This document shows positions 1 through 8,805 of a stretch of 38,628 nucleotides of DNA, one piece after another (position 1 is the stretch's first letter; each line of letters begins with the position of its first letter). The position numbers and the translations under genes are program-made. Origin of the DNA: UBA11524 sp965646445 (GTDB lineage: Bacteria; Bacillota; Clostridia; Christensenellales; Aristaeellaceae); assembly GCA_965646445.1 (NCBI GenBank), contig CBFFZW010000042.1, forward strand, positions 1-38,628, read 5' to 3'. The notes under the pieces are model-generated. The model did not search any database. It had not been told where the DNA came from and saw only the letters and a list, made by a program, of their open reading frames with translations.

Positions 1-90
1 GCCCCCGCGAAGGGGCTTCGCCCCTCTCGACTCCCATCCTGCGGCATGGTGCAGGGCCTTCGGTCGGCGGTGCGTGCGCGTGAGGGGCAG

Positions 91-148
91 GGTTTCGCGC
101 TGCGGCGCGACCAAAGGGCTTTCCGGTCGCCCTTTGGAAACCTTCGGG
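91..148. repeat. 58-bp folded intergenic repeat, copy 1
   Basis: This copy matches positions 609-666 at 56 of 58 bases. Nearly all of it pairs as a three-way junction: the outer stem GGTTT (91-95) pairs with AAACC (138-142), one hairpin spans 96-109 (CGCGC-TGCG-GCGCG), and a second spans 111-137 (CCAAAGGGC and GCCCTTTGG around a 9-base loop). The two differences between the copies (99 and 106) face each other in the first hairpin and preserve pairing, which suggests the fold is maintained. Confidence 0.8.
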
Positions 149-235
149 GCCCGCAACTATAAGGAGTTTGGAATCTGCGAGGCGGGCCGCCCTGCGGGGG
201 CCCTGCTGGCTGCGCCAAGAACTGCATGGAAACGG

Positions 236-331
236 AACGTGCCAGTCCCATAACCAGCATAGAAACCACGGAATCCAGTTCCATATACTAAATAGGAATC
301 ACGGGTTCCAGTCCCATATGCAACCACATTG
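236..331. repeat. Three degenerate ~33-bp tandem units
   Basis: Three successive units each contain a version of CCAGTcCCATA followed by an A-rich stretch and a CACGG-like joint. The period of about 33 bases would give an 11-residue repeat of the YGTGT type if read on the minus strand, inside a small open frame from a GTG at 372 to 157. No ribosome binding site or homologue supports translation, so it is reported as a repeat only. Confidence 0.6.
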
Positions 332-468
332 AGAAGCCATACCAGACGAAAACTCCGCCGCCTGCTGGACACTTGCCTGTTCCAATGGAGGCGGACAACC
401 GCCCCTGCGAGGCGACATTAGGCGGTGACTGCTTATGGTTACGCGCAACAAATTATGCCACGGGGGGC

Positions 469-510
469 CTGGGGGTGGCAACGGTGCATGTTGAATTTTG
501 CCACCCCCAG
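469..510. repeat. 13-bp perfect inverted repeat
   Basis: CTGGGGGTGGCAA at 469-481 is the exact reverse complement of 498-510, with a 16-base loop. No T-run follows on either strand at terminator distance, so it looks like a structured intergenic element rather than an intrinsic terminator. Confidence 0.75.
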
Positions 511-519
511 ACCTCTTTG

Positions 520-543
520 CTACTTTCTCCGTGGAGAAAGTAG
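520..543. repeat. 24-bp near-continuous palindrome
   Basis: CTACTTTCTCC at 520-530 is exactly complementary to GGAGAAAGTAG at 533-543, with a 2-base centre. It lies ten bases from the preceding inverted repeat. Confidence 0.75.
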
Positions 544-560
544 AGCCATTATGAAAAAGG

Positions 561-589
561 GCCTTGCAAGGGAAAAAAACTTGCAAGGC
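561..589. repeat. 10-bp inverted repeat
   Basis: GCCTTGCAAG at 561-570 pairs with CTTGCAAGGC at 580-589 around a 9-base A-rich loop. It is the third foldback in a row and is followed by copy 2 of the 58-bp element. Confidence 0.65.
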
Positions 590-608
590 TCCTTTACATT
601 CAGGCAGA

Positions 609-666
609 GGTTTCGCCCTGCGGGGCGACCAAAGGGCTTTCCGGTCGCCCTTTGGAAACCTTCGGG
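609..666. repeat. 58-bp folded intergenic repeat, copy 2
   Basis: Second copy of the element at 91-148, in the same orientation. Outer stem 609-613 with 656-660; first hairpin 614-627 (CGCCC-TGCG-GGGCG); second hairpin 629-655 identical to copy 1. The C617/G624 pair replaces the G99/C106 pair of copy 1, a compensatory double change. Confidence 0.8.
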
Positions 667-720
667 CGCTCCCTATAACCTTTGCTTGGCCCGCATATTC
701 ATCACACCAGGTAAACACAT

Positions 721-750
721 CCGCCCGCGATCCATACAGACCGCGGGCGG
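721..750 (-). terminator. Probable terminator of the hrcA-dnaJ operon
   Basis: CCGCCCGCG (721-729) pairs with CGCGGGCGG (742-750), beginning 8 bases beyond the dnaJ stop codon on the minus strand. The minus strand then reads ATGTGTTTA, a weak U-tract, so position and stem strength carry the call. Confidence 0.5.
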
Positions 751-757
751 CATTGCT

Positions 758-1882
758 TTAATTGTTGAACAAATCCTTCACTTTATCAAAGAACCCCTTG
801 CGCTGCTCGTACTCCTTGCCGGTGGAGCTTTCGTCAAACTGGCGGAGAAGCTCGCGCTGCTTGTCGCTCAGCCGCTTGGGGATTTCCACCCGAACCTTCA
901 CCAGCAAATCGCCCTTGTTGGAGGAGCGAAGCTGCTGAATGCCCGCGCCCCGGATGCGGAACTCCGTATCCGTCTGGGTGCCCTCGGGGATGCGATGCTT
1001 CACGGTGCCGTCCAGGGTGGGGACGTCCACCTCCGCGCCCAGGGCCGCCTGGGTGAAGGAGATCGGGATTTCCAGGCGCAGGTCATAGCCGTCGCGCTTG
1101 AACAGCTTGTGGGGCTTGACGATCACGTTGATGTACAGATCGCCGCTGGGGCCGCCGCGCAGACCGGGCTCGCCCTGGCCGTTCATGATGATGGTCTGCC
1201 CGTTGTCGATGCCGGCAGGCACCTTTACCGTGGCGGTGCGGCGCACACGGTTTCGGCCGGATCCCCCGCAGGAGGCGCACTTTTCCTGGATGACCTTGCC
1301 CGTGCCGCCGCAGGTGGGGCAGGTGCGGACGGTGGTCATCCACCCGCCGGACTGGCGAATCTGCCCCGTGCCCTTGCACATCTGGCAGGTGACGGGGCTG
1401 GTGCCGGGCTTGGCGCCGGTGCCGTGGCAGGTTTCGCAGCTTTCGTTGCGGTAGAAGTCGAAGGACTTGGTGCAGCCACGGGCGGCTTCCTCAAAGGTAA
1501 TGCGCAGGTCATAGCGCAGGTCGTTGCCCTGCTGGGGTCCCTGACGGCGGGACGTGCCGCCCATGCCGCCGGTGAACATGTCGAAGATGCTGTCAAAGCC
1601 CATGCCGCCGAAGTCGAAGCCCGCGCCGCCAAAGGGATTGCCTCCCGCGCCCATGTTCGGGCCGTCGAAGCCGAACTGATCGTACCGGGCGCGCTTATCG
1701 GCGTCGGAAAGCACCTCGTTGGCCTCGTTGAGCTCCTTGAAGCGCTCCTCGGCCTCCTTGTCGTTGGGGTGCAGGTCGGGGTGACACTCCTTGGCCTTTC
1801 TGCGGAAGGCGCGCTTGATGTCGTCTGCCGAGGCGTTTTTGTCTACGCCCAGTACCTCATAATAATCACGCTTGTTTGCCAA
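758..1882 (-). CDS. dnaJ: Chaperone protein DnaJ
   Basis: Co-chaperone (Hsp40) that presents unfolded clients to DnaK and stimulates its ATPase in the cytosol. With the start chosen here (374 residues, a normal length) the J domain covers about 4-70 with the HPD tripeptide at 34-36. A Gly/Phe-rich linker follows at about 76-108, then four zinc-binding CxxCxGxG repeats (CETCHGTG, CQMCKGTG, CPTCGGTG, CASCGGSG) at about 149-209, then the C-terminal client-binding domains. The start is a TTG at 1882: it gives the typical N-terminus (M)ANKRDYYEVLG and has GAGGTG nine bases upstream. An ATG at 1903 would add seven atypical residues. Last gene of the HrcA-controlled operon, 90 bases after dnaK. Confidence 0.96.
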   Translation of the reverse strand: MANKRDYYEVLGVDKNASADDIKRAFRRKAKECHPDLHPNDKEAEERFKELNEANEVLSDADKRARYDQFGFDGPNMGAGGNPFGGAGFDFGGMGFDSIFDMFTGGMGGTSRRQGPQQGNDLRYDLRITFEEAARGCTKSFDFYRNESCETCHGTGAKPGTSPVTCQMCKGTGQIRQSGGWMTTVRTCPTCGGTGKVIQEKCASCGGSGRNRVRRTATVKVPAGIDNGQTIIMNGQGEPGLRGGPSGDLYINVIVKPHKLFKRDGYDLRLEIPISFTQAALGAEVDVPTLDGTVKHRIPEGTQTDTEFRIRGAGIQQLRSSNKGDLLVKVRVEIPKRLSDKQRELLRQFDESSTGKEYEQRKGFFDKVKDLFNN

Positions 1883-1923
1883 AGTTAGGTTCACCTCTAT
1901 CATGTCATGCCGTCACCCGTATC

Positions 1924-1950
1924 AAGCCCGCCGAGGAACTCAGCGGGCTT
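1924..1950 (-). other. Hairpin between dnaK and dnaJ
   Basis: AAGCCCGC (1924-1931) pairs with GCGGGCTT (1943-1950) in the dnaK-dnaJ gap. On the minus strand no T-run follows, so it is more likely an mRNA-stabilising or partial-attenuation hairpin than a full terminator. Confidence 0.4.
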
Positions 1951-1972
1951 GGTGGGATGCGCAGCGGAGGAA

Positions 1973-3787
<1,815 letters not shown>

Positions 3788-4037
3788 GTGAATAGCCTCC
3801 TTTAATCATGCAAACACGTTTGGTGTGGGATGGTAGTGTATCAGAAAAGGCGTTGGCCTTTTGCTGTTAAAGGGATGCTCGGAATTTCCGATGTAGGCTA
3901 ACTTGCCGTCTGCAAGACTGAAATCGTATCCGCCGGCTTTGCTGACGGGGCGGGGAGTTTTTCGTAGCAAAATTTATTTTGCGGAGAAAAACATACCTCA
4001 ACTTCCTCGACAAAGTGGCGCTGTCACTTTGTCGACG
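3788..4037 (-). other. Structured grpE-dnaK spacer
   Basis: A 250-base gap inside the heat-shock operon. It holds an 11-bp perfect stem just after grpE (TCGACAAAGTG at 4007-4017 with 4025-4035), a second perfect inverted repeat (GCAAAAT at 3967-3973 with ATTTTGC at 3976-3982), and a short AAAGGC/GCCTTT hairpin near 3846-3862. No CIRCE element and no open frame are visible. The first hairpin lacks an adjacent T-run, arguing against a strong intrinsic terminator and for an mRNA processing or stability signal. Confidence 0.5.
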
Positions 4038-4622
4038 TCAGTCCGGGACAACCTTGACCATGGCGTGGCGCAGAACGTGGCCCTTCATGGTGTAGCCCTT
4101 TTGCAAAACGGCGCAGACCGTTCCGGCCTCGCCATCCTCGGGATTGCCCTGCAGGACGGCGTTTTCCAGGCTGGGATCGAACTTCTCGCCCAGGCGGTCG
4201 ATGGGGGCGACCTCCAGCTTTTCCAGGGCTTCCCGCATCTGGCGCAGGGTCATTTCCACGCCGGTGCGCAGGCTGCTTTCCTCCCCGGCGGCGTCCATGG
4301 CCCGCTCCAGGTTATCCAGCACGGGCAGCATCGCCGCCACCGCCTGACGCTGACCGTCGGCGTAGGCATCGGCACGGACAGATTCATTGCGGCGGCGGAA
4401 GTTGTCGAAATCTGCCTGTACCCGCTGGGCAAGGGCCAGATATTCCTCCGCCTTGGCCGTGCTGGCCGTCAGCTCCTGCTGAAGCTGCGCGGCGTCGGGC
4501 ATGGGGGTCTCCTCGGCGTCTGCGGGCTCTTCCGCCTGCGTCATGGTTTCATCCAGGGGCATTTCGTTCTCGGTCATGGGGGTGTCGCCGCCTTTCTTCC
4601 GTGACATTCGGTTCTTTTTCAT
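4038..4622 (-). CDS. grpE: Nucleotide exchange factor GrpE
   Basis: Releases ADP from DnaK and so resets the chaperone cycle. The 194-residue product has the usual architecture: a Lys-rich then acidic disordered N-terminus (about 1-45), a long coiled-coil dimerisation helix (about 46-110, including ADFDNFRRRNE), and a C-terminal beta domain with the signature NPEDGEAGTVCAVLQKGYTM and ending RHAMVKVV. Its ATG overlaps the hrcA stop codon (ATGA), with GGAG eight bases upstream inside hrcA, so the two are translationally coupled. Confidence 0.97.
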   Translation of the reverse strand: MKKNRMSRKKGGDTPMTENEMPLDETMTQAEEPADAEETPMPDAAQLQQELTASTAKAEEYLALAQRVQADFDNFRRRNESVRADAYADGQRQAVAAMLPVLDNLERAMDAAGEESSLRTGVEMTLRQMREALEKLEVAPIDRLGEKFDPSLENAVLQGNPEDGEAGTVCAVLQKGYTMKGHVLRHAMVKVVPD

Positions 4623-5653
4623 CGTTCAGACTCCTGGGAGCCGTTCTCACCGAACAGCTCGGTTAATTGGTGGCCCATGGTGCCGAGGATGGACAGCACC
4701 CGGCTGTACTGCATCCGGGTCGGGCCGATAACGCCGATGGTGCCTTGCTGGCCCGAGCGGGTGGAGTAGGTGGCGGTAACAATGGAGCAATCCGCCATCT
4801 CCGGCACACCGGTTTCCGGGCCGATGCGCACAGTGAAGGCCATTTCTCCCTGCTGGGCGATGATGGAGGCCAGCTTATCGCGGGTTTCCATCAGGGAGAG
4901 GAAGGAACGGGCTTTCTCCATATCGCTGTATTCCGGGTAGTTGAGGATGTTGCTCCGCCCGCCGATGGCCACCCGGGGGTGGGCCGCGTCGGCGCTTTCG
5001 TGCAGGAAGGCGTTGAGGCTCTCCAGCAGCCGCTCGTTCTCCCTGATTCCCGCCGTGATGCCGGGCAGCAGCTGCATCGCCTCCTGCAGGGTATAGCCTG
5101 ACAGCGAGGAGGTCAGGGTCTTTGAGATGGCGTAAAGGGTGTCCCCGTCCAACTGCTCGGAAACGTGGATGACCGTGTCCCGAACGATGCCGCTGTCCGT
5201 CACGATGACCACCAGGGCGGATGACGAGCTCACCGGCACCAGCTGTATGGTGCGAATTCGCGGCTGCGGCCCGCTGGGCGGAAGCACCACGGCGGTGTAG
5301 TGGGTCAGGGTGGAAAGCACCTGGGCCGCGTGGTCAATGACATCCTCCATCTGCCGCATCCGCCCCAGAAAGTGGGCGCGAATGGCGGCCTCGCTGTCCG
5401 AGTGAAGGCGGCCTGAGCGCAGCAGCTGGTCGACGTAAAGGCGGTAGGCCTTCGCGGAAGGGATACGGCCGGCGGAAACGTGGGGCTGATCCAGGTAGCC
5501 CAACTCCTCCAGATCGCTCATCTCGTTGCGGATGGTGGCGGAGGAAAGTCCCATGTCGTACTTCTTGGAAATGGTTCGGGAGCCGACGGGCACGGCGGTG
5601 AGAATATAGTCATCGATGATGGCCTGCAGAATCCTGAACTTGCGCTCGTCCAT
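4619..5653 (-). CDS. hrcA: Heat-inducible transcription repressor HrcA
   Basis: Repressor of class I heat-shock genes; it binds the CIRCE operator and depends on chaperonin activity for folding. The 344-residue protein has an N-terminal winged-helix domain (about 1-75, including SATIRNEMSDLEELGYLDQP, the HrcA hallmark), and the GAF-like HrcA domain with the terminal IGVIGPTRMQYSRVLSIL block. It is the first gene of the operon, directly downstream of a perfect CIRCE copy, so it is autoregulated. The AAAGGAG site lies 14 bases from the ATG at 5653, longer than usual; an in-frame CTG at 5659 would be better spaced, but the ATG is kept. Confidence 0.97.
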   Translation of the reverse strand: MDERKFRILQAIIDDYILTAVPVGSRTISKKYDMGLSSATIRNEMSDLEELGYLDQPHVSAGRIPSAKAYRLYVDQLLRSGRLHSDSEAAIRAHFLGRMRQMEDVIDHAAQVLSTLTHYTAVVLPPSGPQPRIRTIQLVPVSSSSALVVIVTDSGIVRDTVIHVSEQLDGDTLYAISKTLTSSLSGYTLQEAMQLLPGITAGIRENERLLESLNAFLHESADAAHPRVAIGGRSNILNYPEYSDMEKARSFLSLMETRDKLASIIAQQGEMAFTVRIGPETGVPEMADCSIVTATYSTRSGQQGTIGVIGPTRMQYSRVLSILGTMGHQLTELFGENGSQESER

Positions 5654-5693
5654 CGCCAGGGGGGTCAGCTCCTTTCATCCGAAAATCCGTTTT

Positions 5694-5722
5694 GTTAGCA
5701 CTCGAACCCTTTGAGTGCTAAC
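5694..5722. promoter_or_regulatory. CIRCE operator (HrcA binding site)
   Basis: GTTAGCACTC, nine bases, then GAGTGCTAAC: both arms match the CIRCE consensus (TTAGCACTC-N9-GAGTGCTAA) exactly. It lies just downstream of the hrcA -10 box, where bound HrcA would block transcription of the whole hrcA-grpE-dnaK-dnaJ operon. Confidence 0.97.
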
Positions 5723-5732
5723 CACGGTTCCT

Positions 5733-5761
5733 ATCATAGCGCCAAGGGGCGGTTTTGTCAA
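5733..5761 (-). promoter_or_regulatory. Sigma-A promoter of the hrcA operon
   Basis: On the minus strand: TTGACA (5756-5761), 17 bases, TATGAT (5733-5738). The -35 matches consensus and the -10 differs at one base. Expected transcription start is near 5726, next to the CIRCE operator. Confidence 0.9.
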
Positions 5762-5861
5762 GCGTTTTCCCCGGGAAAGGGTATGAATTTTTTATGACCA
5801 GGCGGGCGGCGCAGGGGGCTTTGCCGCTGACGGCTCAAAAGCAACCGGGCGCGACAAACCC

Positions 5862-5890
5862 TTGCATCTCACCCCCGCCGATGGTACAAT
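5862..5890 (+). promoter_or_regulatory. Probable promoter of trmL
   Basis: TTGCAT (5862-5867), 17 bases, TACAAT (5885-5890). The expected start of transcription, near 5897, falls on the upstream ATG and so favours translation from the ATG at 5912. Confidence 0.7.
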
Positions 5891-5911
5891 AGAAGCATGG
5901 AGGTGCGAACG

Positions 5912-6433
5912 ATGCCCATGAACATCGTGCTGGTCAACCCGGAGATTCCACAGAATACGGGCAACATTGCCAGAACCTGCGCGGCCACGGGGGCGACGCT
6001 GCACCTGATTGAGCCCCTGGGCTTTTCCCTCAGCGACAAATATCTCAGGCGGGCGGGCCTGGACTACTGGCATCTGATGCAGTACCGCGTCTATCCCAGC
6101 CTGGAGATTTTTCTGAAGGAGCACGGCAGGGCGCGGATGCACTTCGCCACGACCAAGGCGCCCCGGGCCTACCATCAGGCGGAGTACCGGGCGGATGATT
6201 TCCTTGTCTTCGGCTGCGAGACGCGGGGGCTGCCGGAAACGCTGCTGTCGCGGGTTTACGAGCGGTGCGTCCGCATTCCCATGCGCCAGGAGGCCCGGAG
6301 CCTGAACCTCTCCAACGCGGTGGCGGTGGTGCTCTATGAGGCGCTGCGGCAGACGGAATTTTCCGGGCTGAGCGGACAGGGGAGACTGACGGGGCGGGAG
6401 GAAAGCGACGCGCCCTGGCTGGACTACGTTTGA
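5912..6433 (+). CDS. trmL: tRNA (cytidine(34)-2'-O)-methyltransferase TrmL
   Basis: SPOUT-class methyltransferase that 2'-O-methylates the wobble base of tRNA-Leu isoacceptors using S-adenosylmethionine. At 173 residues it is the short, single-domain YibK/TrmL type. Visible signatures are the N-terminal NIVLVNPEIPQNTGNIART and the knot-forming loops FGCETRGLPE and IPMRQEARSLNLSNAVAVVL near the C-terminus. The start at 5912 is preferred to an ATG at 5897 because GGAGGTG (5900-5906) stands six bases before it. It is divergent from hrcA and is the first gene of a plus-strand run. Confidence 0.93.
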   Translation: MPMNIVLVNPEIPQNTGNIARTCAATGATLHLIEPLGFSLSDKYLRRAGLDYWHLMQYRVYPSLEIFLKEHGRARMHFATTKAPRAYHQAEYRADDFLVFGCETRGLPETLLSRVYERCVRIPMRQEARSLNLSNAVAVVLYEALRQTEFSGLSGQGRLTGREESDAPWLDYV

Positions 6434-6475
6434 CGCGGCGCCGTTTCCATCGGACAAAGACCGGAGGTAAAGCAA

Positions 6476-6814
6476 ATGCCTTATTTTGACCATTCAGACC
6501 AGCCGGAGCGGCGGCACCGCCGGGTATTCCAGCAGCCGGTGACGGACGAGCCGGAGGAAGACTTCGATGACGATATGCCAGCGGAGGATTTTGACCCCGC
6601 CCTTGATTTGGAGGATGACGAGGGCCTTCAGGAGGAGGAGCGGCTTTGGCGCAGGCGGGATCGCTGGCGGCTGCTGGCGGGCGTGGGGGATTTCGTCGGC
6701 GTCATCGTGGGCGCCGTGGTAATTCTGGTGCTGATCCTGCTGCTCATCAGCCTGCTGAAGTGGGTGAAGAGCGACATGCTTCAGTCCTTTACCCTGCTGC
6801 AGACCAAGCTGTAA
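6476..6814 (+). CDS. Small acidic single-pass membrane protein, unknown function
   Basis: A 112-residue protein with no family I recognise. Residues 1-55 are strongly acidic (EEDFDDDMPAEDFDPALDLE) and probably disordered. A basic patch (RLWRRRDRWR) then precedes one membrane helix of about 25 residues (VGVIVGAVVILVLILLLISL) and a short tail. By the positive-inside rule the acidic N-terminus should face the cytosol. GGAGGTAAAG precedes the ATG at good spacing. It lies between trmL and a uracil-DNA glycosylase, 27 bases from the latter, so co-transcription is likely but says little about function. Confidence 0.8.
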   Translation: MPYFDHSDQPERRHRRVFQQPVTDEPEEDFDDDMPAEDFDPALDLEDDEGLQEEERLWRRRDRWRLLAGVGDFVGVIVGAVVILVLILLLISLLKWVKSDMLQSFTLLQTKL

Positions 6815-6841
6815 ATCAGACGATACAAAGGAGGAGCGGTC

Positions 6842-7426
6842 ATGTCGGAGATCACCTGGGAGCTGTTCCATCAGCAGGTGCAGGCCTGCGATCTGTGTCC
6901 TCTGCATGAGGGAGCCATCCATAAGGTGCCTGGTCAGGGGGATATTCATGCTCCCTTGATGTTTATTGGCGAAGGCCCCGGTCAGGTGGAGGACGAGGAG
7001 GGACTGGCCTTTGTGGGCCCCGCCGGACAGCTGCTGACAAAAATGCTCGCGGCCATCTCCCTGCCCCGGGATCGGGTGTACATCTGCAACATCGTCAAGT
7101 GCCGCCCGCCCCGCAACCGTGTGCCGGAGCCCCATGAGGCCGAGGCCTGCAAGCTGCACCTGCGGATGCAGTTTGCCCTGGTGCGGCCACGGGTGATTGT
7201 GCTGCTGGGCTCCACCGCGGCAAAGAATATCCTGGGATCGGATATCCGCATTACCCGGGATCGGGGACAGTGGTATGAGCGCAAGGGCGTATGGTTCATG
7301 CCGACGTATCATCCCTCCGCCCTCCTGCGGGACCCCGCCAAAAAGCGCGAGGCCTGGGAGGACATGCAGGCCCTTCGAGACCGGCTGATTGAGCTGGGGG
7401 AGTACAGCGACCTGTATGGCGGATGA
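6842..7426 (+). CDS. Uracil-DNA glycosylase, family 4 (Fe-S type)
   Basis: Excises uracil from DNA at the start of base-excision repair. The 194-residue product carries the family-4 motifs: motif A GEGPGQVEDEEG, motif B HPSALLRDP near the C-terminus, and cysteines suited to a [4Fe-4S] cluster (CDLC at about 17-20; CNIVKC near 82-87). GGAGGAG precedes the ATG. It is followed 84 bases later by a paralogue of the same superfamily that lacks these cysteines. Confidence 0.92.
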   Translation: MSEITWELFHQQVQACDLCPLHEGAIHKVPGQGDIHAPLMFIGEGPGQVEDEEGLAFVGPAGQLLTKMLAAISLPRDRVYICNIVKCRPPRNRVPEPHEAEACKLHLRMQFALVRPRVIVLLGSTAAKNILGSDIRITRDRGQWYERKGVWFMPTYHPSALLRDPAKKREAWEDMQALRDRLIELGEYSDLYGG

Positions 7427-7510
7427 TGCGCCGCCCTGGGCGCATGGCGCTGATGCCCGAAGGGAAAGCTAAGATTTTGCTGAATACCATCATGCCATGG
7501 AGGTTTTGCC

Positions 7511-8125
7511 ATGCAACGTTACCGCGCACGGTGCCAATCGTTTTTCGATTCCCTTTGGCCGGGGGAGCGCAAGCCCCTGGTTTTCGGCGAGGGCCAGGAG
7601 GTTCGCCCGCCGGTGATGCTCATTGGGGAAGCGCCCGGGGAGCAGGAAACCCTTCAGGGTCATCCCTTCGTGGGCAAGGCGGGCAAAAACCTGGACGGCT
7701 TTTTGCGGGTGGTGGGTATCCGCCGGGAGGATATCTACATTACCAATGTGGTGAAAATCCGCCCCACCAAGGTTTCGCCCAAAGGCTCGGTCAGCAACCG
7801 TCCCCCCAGCCGGGAGGAGCTGATGCTCTTTGCACCCTGGCTGATGGAGGAAATCCTGCTGGTGCGGCCCCGGCGCATCGTGACCCTGGGCAACGTGCCT
7901 CTGAAGGCCCTGCTGGGCAGGGGCGAGGTCATCGGCGGCTGTCATGGCCAGCGGCGGGAGGCCGTTGTCACGCATGAGGGCGACAGCATGACGGTGGAGG
8001 TCTTTCCGCTGTACCACCCGGCGTCTATTATTTACAACCGTTCGCTGACGCAAACCTATGAGGAGGATCTGGAAAAGCTCAGAACGCTCATGGATGCGGA
8101 GGACTGCCTGTCAATTCAAACATGA
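7511..8125 (+). CDS. Uracil-DNA glycosylase superfamily protein lacking the Fe-S cysteines
   Basis: A 204-residue member of the uracil-DNA glycosylase superfamily. Motif A (GEAPGEQETLQGHPFVGKAG) and motif B (HPASIIYNRSL) are present, so base excision or at least base recognition is plausible. Unlike its neighbour it has no CxxC near the N-terminus (only one Cys, at residue 8) and reads NVVKIRP where the neighbour has NIVKCRP; the cluster has therefore been lost or was never there. GGAGG stands seven to eight bases before the ATG. Whether it prefers uracil or another damaged base cannot be told from sequence. Confidence 0.87.
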   Translation: MQRYRARCQSFFDSLWPGERKPLVFGEGQEVRPPVMLIGEAPGEQETLQGHPFVGKAGKNLDGFLRVVGIRREDIYITNVVKIRPTKVSPKGSVSNRPPSREELMLFAPWLMEEILLVRPRRIVTLGNVPLKALLGRGEVIGGCHGQRREAVVTHEGDSMTVEVFPLYHPASIIYNRSLTQTYEEDLEKLRTLMDAEDCLSIQT

Positions 8126-8170
8126 AAATGTATCTTTGGCGCACAAGTCATGGCGCGGAAAATAGAACTA

Positions 8171-8179
8171 TGCTATACT
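8171..8179 (+). promoter_or_regulatory. Possible extended -10 promoter of nfeD-floA
   Basis: TGC-TATACT forms an extended -10 about 80 bases upstream of nfeD. No good -35 is visible 17 bases upstream (TGGCGC). I saw no SigW-type box, although the Bacillus counterpart operon is SigW-controlled. Confidence 0.4.
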
Positions 8180-8258
8180 GACACCGTCAAGCAACGGATG
8201 GCCACGGAACGCAGCGGATGCATCCGGGCCCGAAACAGACGACTGGGAGGATGCAGAT

Positions 8259-8762
8259 ATGTTGGATTGGATCGCGGTGAATTTGCCGATGCTGGTTTGC
8301 TTTGTGCTGGGCATTGGGCTGATGGTGCTGGAGGCGTTCATGCCGGGCTTCGGCCTGCCGGGTATCTCCGGCATTCTGCTGGAGGTTGCTGCCGTTGTGC
8401 TGACCTGGTTCACCCATGGCCCCATGGCGGCCCTGGGCATGACGCTGGTGGTGCTGTCTGTGGTGGCGATCGCCATTTCGATGTCCCTGCGCAGCGCGGC
8501 CAACGGCAAGCTGAGCCGAAGCAAGCTGATTCTCAAGGATACCGAGAGCAACGAGGCCGGCTACCGTTCCGCCGCGGATATGGAGGTTTTCCTGGGCAAG
8601 GAAGGGGAGACCACCACCGTGCTGCGGCCCACGGGCATGGCCGAGTTTGACGGCGTGAAGCTCAATGTGGTCAGCGACGGGGAATTCATTCCCGCGGGCG
8701 AGAAGGTGCGCATCGTCCGCGTGGAGGGCAGCCGGGTTCTGGTGCGCACCGTCAAAGCGTAA
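8259..8762 (+). CDS. NfeD-family membrane protein (short form)
   Basis: Partner protein of flotillins. The 167-residue product starts with closely spaced membrane helices (about 8-90, including LPGISGILLEVAAVVLTWF) and ends with the soluble OB-fold NfeD domain (about 105-167; KEGETTTVLRPTGMAEFDGV to GSRVLVRTVKA). It is the short type without the N-terminal ClpP-like protease domain. GGGAGG precedes the ATG. It lies 43 bases before floA, the standard pairing, and probably acts with FloA in membrane microdomains. Confidence 0.9.
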   Translation: MLDWIAVNLPMLVCFVLGIGLMVLEAFMPGFGLPGISGILLEVAAVVLTWFTHGPMAALGMTLVVLSVVAIAISMSLRSAANGKLSRSKLILKDTESNEAGYRSAADMEVFLGKEGETTTVLRPTGMAEFDGVKLNVVSDGEFIPAGEKVRIVRVEGSRVLVRTVKA

Positions 8763-8805
8763 ACCATGCCGTAAGGCATCGGAATAGGATAAGGGAGGAA
8801 AGATT

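Larger units (their letters stand above)
1..757. other. Gene-free stretch rich in foldback repeats
   Basis: No open frame here looks like a protein: the frames have no good ribosome binding site, no recognisable domain and low-complexity translations. The stretch instead holds a small hairpin at 11-25 (AGGGGC-TTC-GCCCCT), two copies of a folded 58-bp element, three degenerate 33-bp tandem units, three long perfect inverted repeats between 469 and 589, and the probable terminator of the dnaJ operon at 721-750. It lies downstream of the heat-shock operon and looks like an intergenic repeat island. Confidence 0.6.

Noticed and set aside
236..331. CRISPR-like array.
   Set aside because: The units are contiguous and degenerate, with no unique spacers, and there are no cas genes.
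4007..4035. Intrinsic terminator after grpE.
   Set aside because: The stem is perfect, but the T-run on the minus strand begins about 15 bases too far away, and stopping here would remove dnaK from HrcA control.
8150..8650. A 166-codon open frame overlapping the nfeD gene.
   Set aside because: The overlapping NfeD frame has a good ribosome binding site, membrane helices and the OB-fold domain; this frame has none of these.
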